A stretch of 64,000 nt of DNA from the NCBI GenBank assembly GCA_016342355.1, contig JAEINP010000005.1:62001-126000 (forward strand), given 5' to 3'. The notes below the pieces were generated by a model, which was not told where the DNA came from, did no database searches, and was given only the letters and a program-made list of their open reading frames with translations. Within the stretch, counting starts at the first letter, position 1. Each line of letters opens with the position of its first letter. This document shows, one piece after another, positions 17,878 to 28,363 of this stretch. Source of the DNA: Desulfatibacillum sp. (lineage in GTDB: Bacteria > Desulfobacterota > Desulfobacteria > Desulfobacterales > Desulfatibacillaceae). Made by a program: the position numbers and the translations under genes.

Positions 17878-19302
17878 ATGGCATTGACCCTGTACAACAC
17901 CCTGACCCGGCAAAAGGAAACATTCGAATCTCTGAAACCCGGACGCGTTAGCATGTACGTGTGCGGCCCCACTGTCTATGATTCCAGTCATATAGGGCAT
18001 GCCAGGTCCGCCGTTGTTTTCGACATCGTGTTCAGGTATCTGCAGGAAGTGGGTTACGAGGTCACTTATGTCAGGAACTTTACGGACGTGGACGACAAGA
18101 TTATCCAACGGGCCAAGGAACGGAACATGGACACCCAGGCCCTTTCGGAAATGTACATCAAGGAATTCCATGACGACATGGATGCCTTGGCCGTACTTCG
18201 GCCCACCGCCGAACCCCGGGCCACGGAGTTTATCAAGGAAATTGTGGAAGTCACCTCCATGCTGGTGGACAAAGGCCATGCCTATGTGATGGATGGGGAT
18301 GTGTATTTTGATGTCCGATCCTTCGAGTCCTACGGAAAACTTTCCGGCCGCAAGCTGGAGGACATGGAAGCAGGCGCTAGGGTCAAGGTGGACGACCGCA
18401 AGAAAGATCCCTTTGACTTTGCCCTGTGGAAGGCGAAAAAGCCCGGCGAACCTTCCTGGGAAAGCCCTTGGGGAAAAGGACGGCCTGGCTGGCACATTGA
18501 GTGCTCGGCCATGAGTTGGTCCCGCCTGGGCGAAACCTTTGACATCCACGGGGGAGGGCAGGACCTAATTTTTCCCCATCACGAAAACGAGGTGGCCCAG
18601 TCCGAAGCTGCCTTTGGCAAGCAATTTGTCCGGTACTGGATGCATAACGGGTTTGTGAACATTAATTCGGAAAAAATGTCCAAATCCCTGAATAATTTCC
18701 TTATAGTCCGGGAAATCCTGGAACAATTCCATCCCGAGGCTGTGCGCCTTTTTCTTTTGTCCAAGCATTATCGAAGCCCTGTGGATTTTTCGGAACAGGC
18801 CATGAAGGAAGCCGCCAGCGGCCTGGACAGGGTGTACGCCTCCATGGATAGAATCCAGGAAACTGTTGGCTGCCTGCAATTTGAGCACGAGGCCAGCGGC
18901 CATTGGACCCGTTTTTGCGCGGCCATGGACGATGATTTCAATACGGCTGGAGCCTTGGGCATCCTGTTCGAGGCGGTCCGGGACGCAAACCGTTTGCTGG
19001 ACGGTGACATGGCCGGAGACGATAACGCCCGGGTCCAGGAGTGCGGAGCGGCTATTTTGAAAATGGGGCATGTTCTGGGCATGTTCCAGGAAGATCCAAA
19101 GATCTATTTTGAAAACAAAAAGGAAAAAGCCGCCCAGGAAGGTGGTTTTGACCAATCCATGGTGGACGATCTGGTTGCTCAACGCGCCCAAGCCCGCAAG
19201 GATAAGAATTGGGCCGAGGCCGACGCCATCCGCAAGCAGTTGACGGAAATGGGCATCGCCATAGAAGACACTCCTGAAGGGACTATCTGGAAGATGGCGT
19301 AA
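17878..19302 (+). CDS. cysS: Cysteinyl-tRNA synthetase
   Basis: This enzyme charges tRNA-Cys with cysteine in the cytoplasm. The 474-residue class I synthetase has the HIGH box (SHIGHARS) with the adjacent zinc-ligand cysteine (YVCGPTVYD), further zinc ligands in WHIECSAMS and HHENEVAQSE, and KMSKSLNN as the KMSKS loop. AAGGAG lies upstream of the ATG. It is co-directional with ispF and uvrB, with uvrB starting 7 bases after the stop. Confidence 0.97.
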   Translation: MALTLYNTLTRQKETFESLKPGRVSMYVCGPTVYDSSHIGHARSAVVFDIVFRYLQEVGYEVTYVRNFTDVDDKIIQRAKERNMDTQALSEMYIKEFHDDMDALAVLRPTAEPRATEFIKEIVEVTSMLVDKGHAYVMDGDVYFDVRSFESYGKLSGRKLEDMEAGARVKVDDRKKDPFDFALWKAKKPGEPSWESPWGKGRPGWHIECSAMSWSRLGETFDIHGGGQDLIFPHHENEVAQSEAAFGKQFVRYWMHNGFVNINSEKMSKSLNNFLIVREILEQFHPEAVRLFLLSKHYRSPVDFSEQAMKEAASGLDRVYASMDRIQETVGCLQFEHEASGHWTRFCAAMDDDFNTAGALGILFEAVRDANRLLDGDMAGDDNARVQECGAAILKMGHVLGMFQEDPKIYFENKKEKAAQEGGFDQSMVDDLVAQRAQARKDKNWAEADAIRKQLTEMGIAIEDTPEGTIWKMA

Positions 19303-19309
19303 ATAAAAA

Positions 19310-21316
19310 ATGGATAGCGAAGAGTTTACCGCATTTAAGGTCGTATCCCCCTTCGAACCCAAGGGGGATCAGCCCCAGGCCATAGAATTCCTGGCCAAAG
19401 GGGTCATGGAGAACAAGGCCCATCAGGTGCTGTTGGGCGTGACGGGCTCGGGCAAGACCTTCACAATGGCCCATGTGATCGCCAAATGTGGCAAGCCCAC
19501 TTTGGTCCTGGCGCCCAACAAGACCCTTGCGGCCCAGCTTTATAATGAATTCAAGCTGTTATTTCCTGAAAACGCGGTGGAGTATTTTGTTTCCTATTAT
19601 GACTATTACCAGCCCGAAGCTTACCTGCCCAACAGCGACACCTACATAGAAAAAGACTCCCAGATCAACGAAATGATCGACAAGCTGCGCCATGCGGCCA
19701 CCGTGGCCGTGCTCACCCGGCGGGATGTGATCATCGTGGCAAGCGTGTCGTGCATCTATGGCCTGGGCGCCCCCGAGGACTATATCGCCATGCGCCTGGA
19801 TCTCTCCGTGGGCATGGAGCTCTCCCGGGAAAAACTCCTCAAGGACCTGGTGGCCATGCTTTACGAACGCAATGACATGGATTTTCACCGGGGCGTTTTT
19901 CGGGTGCGGGGAGATAGGGTGGAAATTTACCCGGCCTATTGGGATGACCAGGCCATCCGGGTGGAGTTTTTCGGGGACGAGGTGGATTCCATTTCGGAAA
20001 TCGACCCCCTGCGGGGCGTCGTGTTGAAAAAGCTCCAACGCACCATGATCTATCCGGCCAGCCACTATGTCACCTCCAAGGAAACCCTGAAAAGAGCCAT
20101 GGGGGCTATCAAGGATGAATTGAAGGATCGGGTGGCTCATTTTCGGGACACCAACCAGTTGATCGAGGCCCAACGCATCTTGGAGCGGACGGATTACGAC
20201 CTGGAAATGATGCACGAACTGGGCTATTGCACGGGCATTGAAAACTACGCCCGCCACCTGACCGGCCGCAATGTGGGAGAGCCCCCGCCCACGCTCATTG
20301 ATTTTTTTCCCAAAGATTTCCTCATGTTCATCGACGAAAGCCACATGGGCGTGCCCCAGATACGGGGCATGTACCGGGGAGACCGTTCCCGTAAGGAAAC
20401 CCTGGTGCAGTTCGGGTTTCGTTTGCCTTCGGCACTGGACAACCGGCCCATGCAGTTCGAGGAATTCGCCCAAAAGGTGAAGCAACTGGTTTATGTATCC
20501 GCCACCCCGGCGGATTATGAACTGGAAATGGCCGACGGCGCCGTGGCCGAACAGATTGTTCGACCCACGGGCCTCATGGACCCGGTGATCGTTGTCAGGC
20601 CCGCTGCCAATCAGGTGGATGACCTCCTGGAGGAAATCCGGGTTCGGGTGGAAAAAAACGAACGGGTTCTAATTACCACCCTCACCAAACGCATGTCCGA
20701 GGATCTTTGCGATTATTACGAAGGCCTGGGCGTGGCGGTCCGGTATCTCCATTCCGACATCAAGACTATGGAGCGCATGGAAATCATCCGGGATTTACGC
20801 CTGGGCGAATTCGACGTGCTCATAGGCATCAACCTGCTGCGGGAAGGCCTGGATATTCCCGAGGTCTCTCTGGTGGCTATCCTGGACGCGGACAAGGAAG
20901 GCTTTCTCCGGTCGGAACGCTCCCTGATCCAGACCTGCGGCAGGGCTGCCCGTAACGTGAACGGCCAGGTTATCCTGTATGGGGACAAAATCACCCGATC
21001 CATGAAATGCGCCATGGATGAAAGCTCCCGCCGCCGTACGGTGCAGGAAGCCTATAACAAGGCCAACGGCATCACGCCCGAAACCATTAAAAAGGACATT
21101 GGCTCCATTTTCGGGTCCATCTACGAGGCCGATTATGTGACCGTGGATGTGGATACGGATGAACCCAGCGTTTCCACAGGCTCCAAGGACCTGGACCGCC
21201 TCATCGTCATGCTGGAAAAGGAAATGCTGGAGGCCGCCAAGGAGCTTGCCTTTGAAAAAGCCGCCGAAATCCGCGACCAGATCAAGCAGTTGAAACGCCA
21301 GGATTTGGGTATTTGA
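19310..21316 (+). CDS. uvrB: UvrABC excinuclease subunit B
   Basis: UvrB is the damage-verifying helicase-like subunit of nucleotide excision repair: it is loaded by UvrA and recruits UvrC. The 668-residue protein shows Walker A ([11 protein letters not shown]), the beta-hairpin region [12 protein letters not shown] that inserts between strands, the DESH helicase motif ([11 protein letters not shown]) and [24 protein letters not shown]-terminal UVR motif ([16 protein letters not shown]), which binds UvrC, closes the protein. The start follows cysS closely and has no strong ribosome site, so coupling to cysS translation is plausible. uvrC lies 5 kb downstream past sbcCD. Confidence 0.98.
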   Translation: MDSEEFTAFKVVSPFEPKGDQPQAIEFLAKGVMENKAHQVLLGVTGSGKTFTMAHVIAKCGKPTLVLAPNKTLAAQLYNEFKLLFPENAVEYFVSYYDYYQPEAYLPNSDTYIEKDSQINEMIDKLRHAATVAVLTRRDVIIVASVSCIYGLGAPEDYIAMRLDLSVGMELSREKLLKDLVAMLYERNDMDFHRGVFRVRGDRVEIYPAYWDDQAIRVEFFGDEVDSISEIDPLRGVVLKKLQRTMIYPASHYVTSKETLKRAMGAIKDELKDRVAHFRDTNQLIEAQRILERTDYDLEMMHELGYCTGIENYARHLTGRNVGEPPPTLIDFFPKDFLMFIDESHMGVPQIRGMYRGDRSRKETLVQFGFRLPSALDNRPMQFEEFAQKVKQLVYVSATPADYELEMADGAVAEQIVRPTGLMDPVIVVRPAANQVDDLLEEIRVRVEKNERVLITTLTKRMSEDLCDYYEGLGVAVRYLHSDIKTMERMEIIRDLRLGEFDVLIGINLLREGLDIPEVSLVAILDADKEGFLRSERSLIQTCGRAARNVNGQVILYGDKITRSMKCAMDESSRRRTVQEAYNKANGITPETIKKDIGSIFGSIYEADYVTVDVDTDEPSVSTGSKDLDRLIVMLEKEMLEAAKELAFEKAAEIRDQIKQLKRQDLGI

Positions 21317-21322
21317 AATAGA

Positions 21323-24300
21323 TCAGGCAGTTCTCACACTGTGGCAACCCGGCCCGGACAGGGTGCTGCGGCCCGAGTTTTCCGGGCTGACCTGTATCTG
21401 GCACGGAATGCAGTCTTTGAGGGCCTGCACATGGGAGATGACCCCTATAATCTTACCGTCCTGTTGCAGGCTTGACAGAGCGGAGAGGGCGGTTTCCAGT
21501 GTTTCTTCGTCCAGTGTGCCAAACCCTTCGTCCAGGAACAGGGAATCCACCCGGATGTTTCGGCTGGCCATACCTGACAAGCCCAGAGCCAGGGCAAGGC
21601 TGACAATAAAGCTCTCGCCTCCGGAAAGGTTCTGTGTGGAACGCACTTCGCCTGCCTGGTAATTGTCGATGACGTTCAAATCCAGGGGGGAGTCCTGATC
21701 CCGAATCAACAGGTAGCGGTCGCTCATGGTTTGTAGGTGTTTGTTGGCGTGGGACACCATGATTTCAAAAGTAAGGCCCTGGGCGAAGTTGCGGAATTTC
21801 TTGCCGTCCGCCGATCCGATGAGGTTGTAAAGCCTTTCCCACTTGGCGCATTCGGCTTTTTGAGCCTTGATTTCTTTTAATAGGTCTTTTTGCCGATAGA
21901 TCTGTCTGTCGTGCTCGGAAAGTTTTTCGGTGATTCCTCCGATTTTTTCCTGGATTGCTTTGGTATCGTTTAAAAATGCGGCGTCCTGATCCTTTAGCGA
22001 AACCATATCCTGGTCTGTCTTGTTCCGGTTTTTTTCCTCTTCCAGGGCCTGGGTTTGCTTTTCCATGAGGGCGGCCAGACGGGTTCCTTCCTGGTCAAGG
22101 CTGTTTTTCAGGTCTTCCAGGCTTTTCAGATCCTCCTTGGAAAGCAGAGCTGCAGCATAGGCGTCTTCGTTAACAAAACCCGAGGCGGAAAGATTTTTCA
22201 GAAATGATGCGCCAACCTTTTCCAGTGTTACGGCGCCGTCTTTCAGGCTTAGGGAAAGCTCGGTCAAACGGTCTTCCAGGGATTTTTGTTCGGATTGCAG
22301 TTCTTTGCATTTTTTTTGCGCGGCTTCCACCTTATCCGTTGCCTCCTGGACAGCCCCGGCCAATGCCTCTTCCTCCTGATCAGGATCTTTGGCGCCGTAT
22401 AGTTTTTTCCTCTCATCTTTCATGGCGTTGAGCTTGCCAAGTTGATCGATTTTTTCCTGTGTCGCTGATTCCAGTTCCTTGTCGCCGCTTTCCAGGAGCT
22501 TGAGAGAGGATTGATGTTCTGACTCAAGTTTGTCCAGTTTTCTGGAAAGATCCTGCTTCGCCTCAAAGCAATCCTCATATTCTTTCAAACGGGTCTTCAG
22601 GTCTTTTATTACAGATGGGATATTCTTTGCAGAAAGCTCGTACTTTCCATAAGGCTCAATGCTATTTTGCAATTCCAGGCGGGAGTTTTCCAGAACGTTC
22701 AGAGCAAAGTCCGACGCCTCTTGTGCGCCATGTTCGTTTTTCTTTAAGTTTTCAAGGTTTTGCATGGCCAGTTCTGCATTTTTGCGAGTTTCCTGGACTT
22801 TATCCTTTGCCTCCATAAATTGTTGCGTCAGTTTTTCCAGGGCGTCTTTTTTATGTTTGGCCTTGCTGATTACGTCATTGCAGGATTCAAGCTCCTTATC
22901 GCAATGCCCTTTTTCTTCATCAACGGATTTCATGGCGCCGGAAAGGTCCAAAGGCAGTTTAAGGCTTTCCAGTTCTTCCATTATGGAATTCTGCTCTTTT
23001 TCCAAATCCTTTTTATGTTCTTTAAGATTGGATTGCAGCCCCTTTATTTCGGATTCCAGAGCGGTTTGCTCATTAGAGGTCTTTGTCCAGGTCTTTTCCA
23101 TTGCCTTGAGATTTTTTCGGCCCTGTTTTAGCTCCTCGCCGGTTTTATCCGCCGGGATGTTTCCCTGTGCATAAGGGTGCTCCAGGGCTCCACAAAGGGG
23201 GCAGGGGGCGCCGTCCGTCAATTTTTTTCTTTCTTTCTCCAGGTCATGCACCCGGCAGGCGAGGAAATGCTTTTCTTCCAGATGGGAGACCAGGGCTTCC
23301 TGGGCGGATTTTTTATCTTCCAGGGTTTTTGCGGCAAGATTCAGTTCCGGTAGCTGTTTCAGGCGTTCTCCCAAGGATTTTTCCTCGGTCCGGATATTTT
23401 TTTCGAATTCGTCGGCTCGTTTGCAGAAAGAAAACAACTGGGTCAGCTTTCCCAATCGAACCGTTAGACGGGATTTCTCCTCGGTCCAGTTGTCCCAGGT
23501 TTTGCCTTGAAGGATTTTGTCCAATTCACCCTTGCGGGCTGCAAGACTTTGCTCCGACTTTTTCGAATGCTGTTCTTCCGACTTCAGTTTTGTATGCAAT
23601 TCCTCGGCGTTGCTCTTGGCCTTGGTGACCGCCGCCTTGGTTTTAGTCAGGTTTTTCTTTTTGTCCGCGTGGTCTTTGTCGGCTTCCTTAAAGCGCCCGG
23701 TAAGCTGTTCAATGCCGGTCAGGCTTTTTCCAAGGGATTGGCACTCTTTGTTATCCTGGATAAATTGGTCTTTTTCGCGGATTTTTTCTTTGGCGGCCCG
23801 GATTTGATCCTGGGTCTTTACTATTTCCTTTTCTTTTTCCGATACAGCGGCTCGCCTATCTTCAAGGCTCTTTTCAGCCTTGGCCAAGTCTCTCCCGGCG
23901 CTTTTAAGCCGGTCGTCAATAATTCGCACCTGCTTTACGATCTTGGCCTCGGCCTCCTGTTTTTCCTTGATCTCTTTCAAAGATATTCCGGCAGTTTCCT
24001 CCCTGGAACTCCATTCCTTGAGCCCTTCTTTTGCCAAGGTAAGTTTATTTTCAAAGGAAGCATGATCCTCCAGCCACTTTTTCTGCTGTATTTTCTGCCG
24101 CTTAAGGTCATTATATTCCGGTTCCAGATCGTGCGCCTTTTTTCCAGTCTTGAGTTTTTCAAGGTCAGGCTGGACATTGGCTTCCTTTTGTTCAAAGGCG
24201 GCTTTATCTTTTTTCAAAGTTTCCAGTTCGTTGGAAAGTTTTTCCAGGTTTACCAGCCAAGCGATTTTTTCTCGCACCTTGTCCGATTGTGCGGAAAGCT

Positions 24301-25000
24301 CCTGAGCTTTTTGCTCATGGCCGATGCGCTCATTTTTCAGATTCAGGATTTCCTCGTCGGACAATAAACGGACTTCCCCCAAACGTTCGTCCAGTCGGGT
24401 TTTTACGTTTTGCTCCTCCTTTTTCCGCTCGTGCACCGCTATTGAAATGCTGGTGTATATTTCCGTACCGGTAATTTGTTGCAAAAGCTCTGATCGTTCG
24501 TCGGATTTTTCCTGCAAAAAGGCCGCAAAATCGCCCTGAGCAAGCAAAATGGACCGGGTGAATCGTTTGAAATTCATGCCTGTGACGGCTTCCACGCAGG
24601 AGACAACCTGACTGGGTTTGGATTCGATGATCTCTTTCGAATCCGCATTGACCAGTTCATGCTTATAGGGTTGCAACTTACCGATCGCCTTTTTTCCCGC
24701 CCTGTGCTGGCTCCAATGACATCGGTAGAGTCCTGAGTTTGTCTGGAACTCCACTTCGGAAAAGCATTCCCCTGTTTGCCGGGTCATAATTTCGTTTGAA
24801 GAACTGGTAATGGACTGGAGCCTGGGGGTTTGGCCGTACAGGGCCAGGCAAATGGCGTCCAAAATGGTGGTTTTGCCAGCGCCCGTGGGGCCGGTGATGG
24901 TGAATATGCCGGAAGACACATATTCGGGCGAAGTAAAGTCTATTAGCCATTCCCCGGGCAGGGAGTTCAAGTTTCTGAAGCGCAACCGTAAAATCCGCAT
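21323..25000 (-). CDS. sbcC: Exonuclease SbcC (Rad50-like SMC ATPase)
   Basis: SbcC is the ATPase subunit of the SbcCD nuclease, which opens hairpins and processes double-strand break ends. The 1225-residue protein has an N-terminal Walker A (GPTGAGKTTILDAI, about 37-50), two long Lys/Glu-rich coiled-coil arms and the zinc hook CPLC in the middle. The C-terminal head carries the signature LSGGESFIVSLALALG and the Walker B FLDEGFGTLDEE. It starts 11 bases after the sbcD stop, so the two are one operon. It converges with uvrB, with 6 bases between the stops and no terminator visible in the gap. Confidence 0.97.
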   Translation of the reverse strand: MRILRLRFRNLNSLPGEWLIDFTSPEYVSSGIFTITGPTGAGKTTILDAICLALYGQTPRLQSITSSSNEIMTRQTGECFSEVEFQTNSGLYRCHWSQHRAGKKAIGKLQPYKHELVNADSKEIIESKPSQVVSCVEAVTGMNFKRFTRSILLAQGDFAAFLQEKSDERSELLQQITGTEIYTSISIAVHERKKEEQNVKTRLDERLGEVRLLSDEEILNLKNERIGHEQKAQELSAQSDKVREKIAWLVNLEKLSNELETLKKDKAAFEQKEANVQPDLEKLKTGKKAHDLEPEYNDLKRQKIQQKKWLEDHASFENKLTLAKEGLKEWSSREETAGISLKEIKEKQEAEAKIVKQVRIIDDRLKSAGRDLAKAEKSLEDRRAAVSEKEKEIVKTQDQIRAAKEKIREKDQFIQDNKECQSLGKSLTGIEQLTGRFKEADKDHADKKKNLTKTKAAVTKAKSNAEELHTKLKSEEQHSKKSEQSLAARKGELDKILQGKTWDNWTEEKSRLTVRLGKLTQLFSFCKRADEFEKNIRTEEKSLGERLKQLPELNLAAKTLEDKKSAQEALVSHLEEKHFLACRVHDLEKERKKLTDGAPCPLCGALEHPYAQGNIPADKTGEELKQGRKNLKAMEKTWTKTSNEQTALESEIKGLQSNLKEHKKDLEKEQNSIMEELESLKLPLDLSGAMKSVDEEKGHCDKELESCNDVISKAKHKKDALEKLTQQFMEAKDKVQETRKNAELAMQNLENLKKNEHGAQEASDFALNVLENSRLELQNSIEPYGKYELSAKNIPSVIKDLKTRLKEYEDCFEAKQDLSRKLDKLESEHQSSLKLLESGDKELESATQEKIDQLGKLNAMKDERKKLYGAKDPDQEEEALAGAVQEATDKVEAAQKKCKELQSEQKSLEDRLTELSLSLKDGAVTLEKVGASFLKNLSASGFVNEDAYAAALLSKEDLKSLEDLKNSLDQEGTRLAALMEKQTQALEEEKNRNKTDQDMVSLKDQDAAFLNDTKAIQEKIGGITEKLSEHDRQIYRQKDLLKEIKAQKAECAKWERLYNLIGSADGKKFRNFAQGLTFEIMVSHANKHLQTMSDRYLLIRDQDSPLDLNVIDNYQAGEVRSTQNLSGGESFIVSLALALGLSGMASRNIRVDSLFLDEGFGTLDEETLETALSALSSLQQDGKIIGVISHVQALKDCIPCQIQVSPENSGRSTLSGPGCHSVRTA

Positions 25001-25011
25001 GAATATGGTTC

Positions 25012-26241
25012 CTATTCCGCCTGGACATCCTGCTCATTAAGGGAGGCAAGGACTTCCCTGAAAGCGCCCAAAAGCTCCGGGCGATGGATTTCAGGTACTT
25101 CTTTGGCCTCCATGCACCTGACAAAGACATCTTCCTCGCTGAGGTCGTTCAATGTTTCCGTGGGAGCTTCCTGGCCCAATATCCTGAAAACCATCCCGGA
25201 ATTCCCCGTGCGGATAATTTCCATGCCCGTTCCTTCAATCAGGGATTTCACCGTCTCCTGCAGAAGGCCCGTGCCGACATCCTCAAAGCATTCAATTTCC
25301 AGCCAAGCGTTACTGCCTGTTTCTTTCAGCCGGGTAATAACCTGGATCAAATTATCCAGGTTTCCGCGAATTCGTTGTAATTCCTGGAAGCGGGGCACGG
25401 GCAACTCCCGGATTTCAAGCCGGGTTTCTTCAAAATCCACTTCCAGGACGATTTTTTGGTGATTTGCCTCGCCAAAACTCATGGGCAGGGGAGAACCCGA
25501 ATAGCGAAAGTGGTCCAGGCCTCCGGCTTTTTGGGGAATATGCAAATGCCCCAGGGCAAGATAGTCAATCTCCGAGGGAAAAATGTCCGCGCCCACATGG
25601 CCCAGGCTTCCCACATAAAGATCCCTGACCCCGTCTTCTTTTATGGTGTCGCCGCCTGCCGTGAACAAATGCCCCATGGCCACAATGGGAAGGGGATGGC
25701 TCTGGGAGTCCCTCAGGGATACTGCTGCCCGGCAGACCTGGTTATAGTGTTTCTTCACGCCCATGACCAATTTCTGAGCCTTATCTTCCATGGACTCCCC
25801 GGCTTCTGATAGCCGAATATCCCGGTCTCTCAGATAAGGCACCGCGCATACAATTAACTCCGGCTGTCCCTTGGCATCTTTCAGCACCAATACTTCGTCT
25901 TCAGAACTGGCGCCCACGCCTCCCACCACATGAATGTTCTGATGACGAAGCAAGGTTTTGGGAGCGTCCAGAAAGGTGGGGGAATCGTGATTGCCTGCGG
26001 TGATCACCACATGGCGGCAATCCGAACGAAAAACCTGGCTTAAAAATTGGTAATACAACTCCTGCGCCCGGTTACTGGGTGTTCCGGTATCGAAGATGTC
26101 CCCGGAGACCAGCAAGGCGTCTATGGAATGCTCCCGGATGGTCATCATGAGCCAATCCAGGAATCCTTTGAATTCATCGTATCGCTTGCGTCCGTACAAC
26201 GATCGTCCAAGGTGCCAGTCCGAAGTGTGGAGCAGTTTCAT
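25012..26241 (-). CDS. sbcD: Exonuclease SbcD (Mre11-like nuclease)
   Basis: SbcD is the manganese-dependent nuclease subunit that partners SbcC. The 409-residue protein has the calcineurin-type phosphoesterase motifs in order: HTSDWHLGR, SGDIFDTG, GNHDSP, MGHLFTAG and LGHLHIPQ, which supply the two-metal centre. A C-terminal capping domain follows. AGGAGA lies upstream of the ATG on the minus strand. First gene of the sbcDC operon. Confidence 0.97.
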   Translation of the reverse strand: MKLLHTSDWHLGRSLYGRKRYDEFKGFLDWLMMTIREHSIDALLVSGDIFDTGTPSNRAQELYYQFLSQVFRSDCRHVVITAGNHDSPTFLDAPKTLLRHQNIHVVGGVGASSEDEVLVLKDAKGQPELIVCAVPYLRDRDIRLSEAGESMEDKAQKLVMGVKKHYNQVCRAAVSLRDSQSHPLPIVAMGHLFTAGGDTIKEDGVRDLYVGSLGHVGADIFPSEIDYLALGHLHIPQKAGGLDHFRYSGSPLPMSFGEANHQKIVLEVDFEETRLEIRELPVPRFQELQRIRGNLDNLIQVITRLKETGSNAWLEIECFEDVGTGLLQETVKSLIEGTGMEIIRTGNSGMVFRILGQEAPTETLNDLSEEDVFVRCMEAKEVPEIHRPELLGAFREVLASLNEQDVQAE

Positions 26242-26443
26242 CCGTATTTTCTCCTAATATTTTTTCAGACCACCCATGGGAATTATATTCAGGGCGTTGG
26301 GAGGGATATTTTACAGACTATTTGATAGAAAGCAACGGAACTGTCTCTCGATGATAACCCGTTCAACCGAACACCTGAAAATGTACCTGCATAATTTGAA
26401 GAAATCCTTATACCAAAACCGGTTGCATGAAAAGCCGGAATTC

Positions 26444-26472
26444 TTGCAGCATTGGGCGACGCATGCTACAAT
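26444..26472 (+). promoter_or_regulatory. Candidate promoter of uvrC
   Basis: TTGCAG at 26444-26449, 17 bases, then TACAAT at 26467-26472, about 60 bases before the uvrC start. It lies in the 290-base gap between the divergent sbcD and uvrC genes, in which I see no convincing gene. No LexA-box-like palindrome (CTGT...ACAG) was noticed. Confidence 0.5.
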
Positions 26473-26531
26473 CTCTATTATTGCCGCAATATTCCAGGGA
26501 CTCAATATTGGTGTAGGGAGGCTGCTGACCT

Positions 26532-28349
26532 GTGTCTGACATAGAAAAAAAACTGGCTACCTTATCCAATGGGCCGGGCGTGTATCTGATGAAGGATGCG
26601 TCCGGGGAGATCATCTATGTGGGTAAGGCCCGGTGCCTGAAAAAGCGGGTGTCGTCCTATTTTATGGAAAAAGCCCGGAGGGATATGAAAACCGGCATTT
26701 TGGTGAAGAAAATCGTCAGTTTCGACACCATTCTGGTGACCACGGAAAAGGAAGCCCTGATCCTGGAAGCCAACCTCATCAGAAAGCACAAACCCCGGTA
26801 CAATATTCTCCTGAAGGACGGAAAACGCTTTCCCTCCCTGCGCATTGACGTGCGCACCTCCTATCCCCGGCTGGAGGTGATCCGCAAGGTCAAGAAGGAC
26901 GGCGCCATTTATTTTGGGCCTTTTTCAGCCACCGGCAAGCTGAAAAGCACTCTCAAGATCATCAACAAGACCTTTCAGCTACGCAAATGCAAGCACAAGG
27001 AGCCGCCCAAGCGGTCCCGGCCCTGCCTGAACTACCAGATGGGCCAGTGTTTAGGGCCGTGTTGCATGGAAGTGGACAGGAATCAGTATCTGGACATGGT
27101 GAACGAGGTCATCCTGTTTTTAAAAGGCCGGACCCCGGATCTGGTGCGAAAAATCCAGGAGCAGATGAATATCGCCTCCCAACGACAGGAATACGAACGG
27201 GCGGGCAGGCTGCGGGACCGGATGTTCGCCATACAGGCCACGGTGGAGCGGCAGGTGGCCGTGACCACGGATTTTGTGGATCGGGACGTTTTGGGGATCG
27301 TCCGGGAGCCGGAGGGTTCGGCCATTTCCGTATTATACATCCGGGGCGGTTTTTTGCTGGGGTCCCGTAATTACAGTTTTGACGAAGTGTTGGGAACCGA
27401 GTCGGAAAGCATCCAGGAATTCCTGCGTCAGTATTATGATAAGGACCGGTTTATACCGGACGAGGTGCTCGTTCCCTGCTCTCTGGAAATCATGGAGTTA
27501 ATGGAGCAATGGCTCTCGGAAACTGCGGAAAAGCGGGTCACCCTTCACTGGCCCCAACGAGGCGAGAAAACCCGACTCATTGAAATGGCTAACGAAAACG
27601 CCCGGGAATCCCTCAAAGAGCGGCTTTCGTCGGAAAGTGTGTTTAAGTTTTTGTTGGAGAGGCTGCAAAAGCGTCTGCGTATGGATCGGCTGGCCCAGCG
27701 CATCGAATGTTTTGACATTTCACACACAGGCGGAAACCAGACCGTGGCCTCTATGGTGGTTTTTGAAGACGGCAAGGAAGCCAAGTCCGAATACCGAACC
27801 TTCAATATTGACACCCTGGACCACCCGGACGATTACGCGGCCATGCACGATGTTTTGACCCGCCGCTTTTCTCCGGACAAGGATTGGCCCAGGCCGGACA
27901 TCCTGCTGATCGACGGGGGCAAGGGTCAGCTTTCCATTACGGTTTCGGTCTTGGAAAACCTGGGAGTCATGGGTGATTTCGAGGTATTGGGCATCGCCAA
28001 AAAGGATGAGGCCAAAAAGGAAACCATGGACAAGATTTACCGGCCCGGCCAGGCCAATCCGGTGATTTTCGGCAGGGATGGGGATTTATTGCTGTTTTTG
28101 CAGAGAATCCGGGACGAGGCCCATCGTTTCGCCATCACCACCCATAGGAAAAAACGGGGCAAGACCATACGGAAATCCGCTTTGGACGGTATTCCCGGAA
28201 TAGGGGAAAAGCGGAAGACGGATTTGCTAAGGCATTTTGGCAGCGTCAAGCGGCTGCGGGAAGCCTCACCGGAGGAAATCGCCAAAGTGCCGGGCATCGG
28301 CGTCAAGGCGGCTGAAAACCTTTTGGAAGCCCTTTCCACCCGTTTATAA
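26532..28349 (+). CDS. uvrC: UvrABC excinuclease subunit C
   Basis: UvrC makes both incisions flanking a lesion in nucleotide excision repair. The 605-residue protein has an N-terminal GIY-YIG nuclease (GPGVYLMKD, IIYVGKA), a cysteine-rich patch (CKHKEPPKRSRPCLNYQMGQCLGPC region, about 155-180), a UVR motif near residue 215, the RNase H-like domain (IECFDISHTGGN, LLIDGGKGQL) and two C-terminal helix-hairpin-helix units (IPGIGEKRK, VPGIGVKAA). The start is GTG 26532 with AGGGAG at 26515-26520. thiD follows after 14 bases. Confidence 0.97.
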   Translation: MSDIEKKLATLSNGPGVYLMKDASGEIIYVGKARCLKKRVSSYFMEKARRDMKTGILVKKIVSFDTILVTTEKEALILEANLIRKHKPRYNILLKDGKRFPSLRIDVRTSYPRLEVIRKVKKDGAIYFGPFSATGKLKSTLKIINKTFQLRKCKHKEPPKRSRPCLNYQMGQCLGPCCMEVDRNQYLDMVNEVILFLKGRTPDLVRKIQEQMNIASQRQEYERAGRLRDRMFAIQATVERQVAVTTDFVDRDVLGIVREPEGSAISVLYIRGGFLLGSRNYSFDEVLGTESESIQEFLRQYYDKDRFIPDEVLVPCSLEIMELMEQWLSETAEKRVTLHWPQRGEKTRLIEMANENARESLKERLSSESVFKFLLERLQKRLRMDRLAQRIECFDISHTGGNQTVASMVVFEDGKEAKSEYRTFNIDTLDHPDDYAAMHDVLTRRFSPDKDWPRPDILLIDGGKGQLSITVSVLENLGVMGDFEVLGIAKKDEAKKETMDKIYRPGQANPVIFGRDGDLLLFLQRIRDEAHRFAITTHRKKRGKTIRKSALDGIPGIGEKRKTDLLRHFGSVKRLREASPEEIAKVPGIGVKAAENLLEALSTRL

Positions 28350-28363
28350 TAAGGTGATAAAAA

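Noticed and set aside
16830-17972. Minus-strand frame of 380 codons across the larger Hsp70 gene and ispF
   Set aside because: It spans two genes with well-marked starts and stops on the other strand. Its composition (His, Gln, Ser, Cys) is shadow-like.
19559-20485. Long minus-strand frame of 308 codons inside uvrB
   Set aside because: It is the antisense shadow of a clear uvrB; its His/Gly-rich translation has no motif and no ribosome site.
26276-26539. Plus-strand frame of 87 codons between sbcD and uvrC
   Set aside because: The region holds a good promoter (TTGCAG-N17-TACAAT) and uvrC starts within its end; the translation has no recognisable features.
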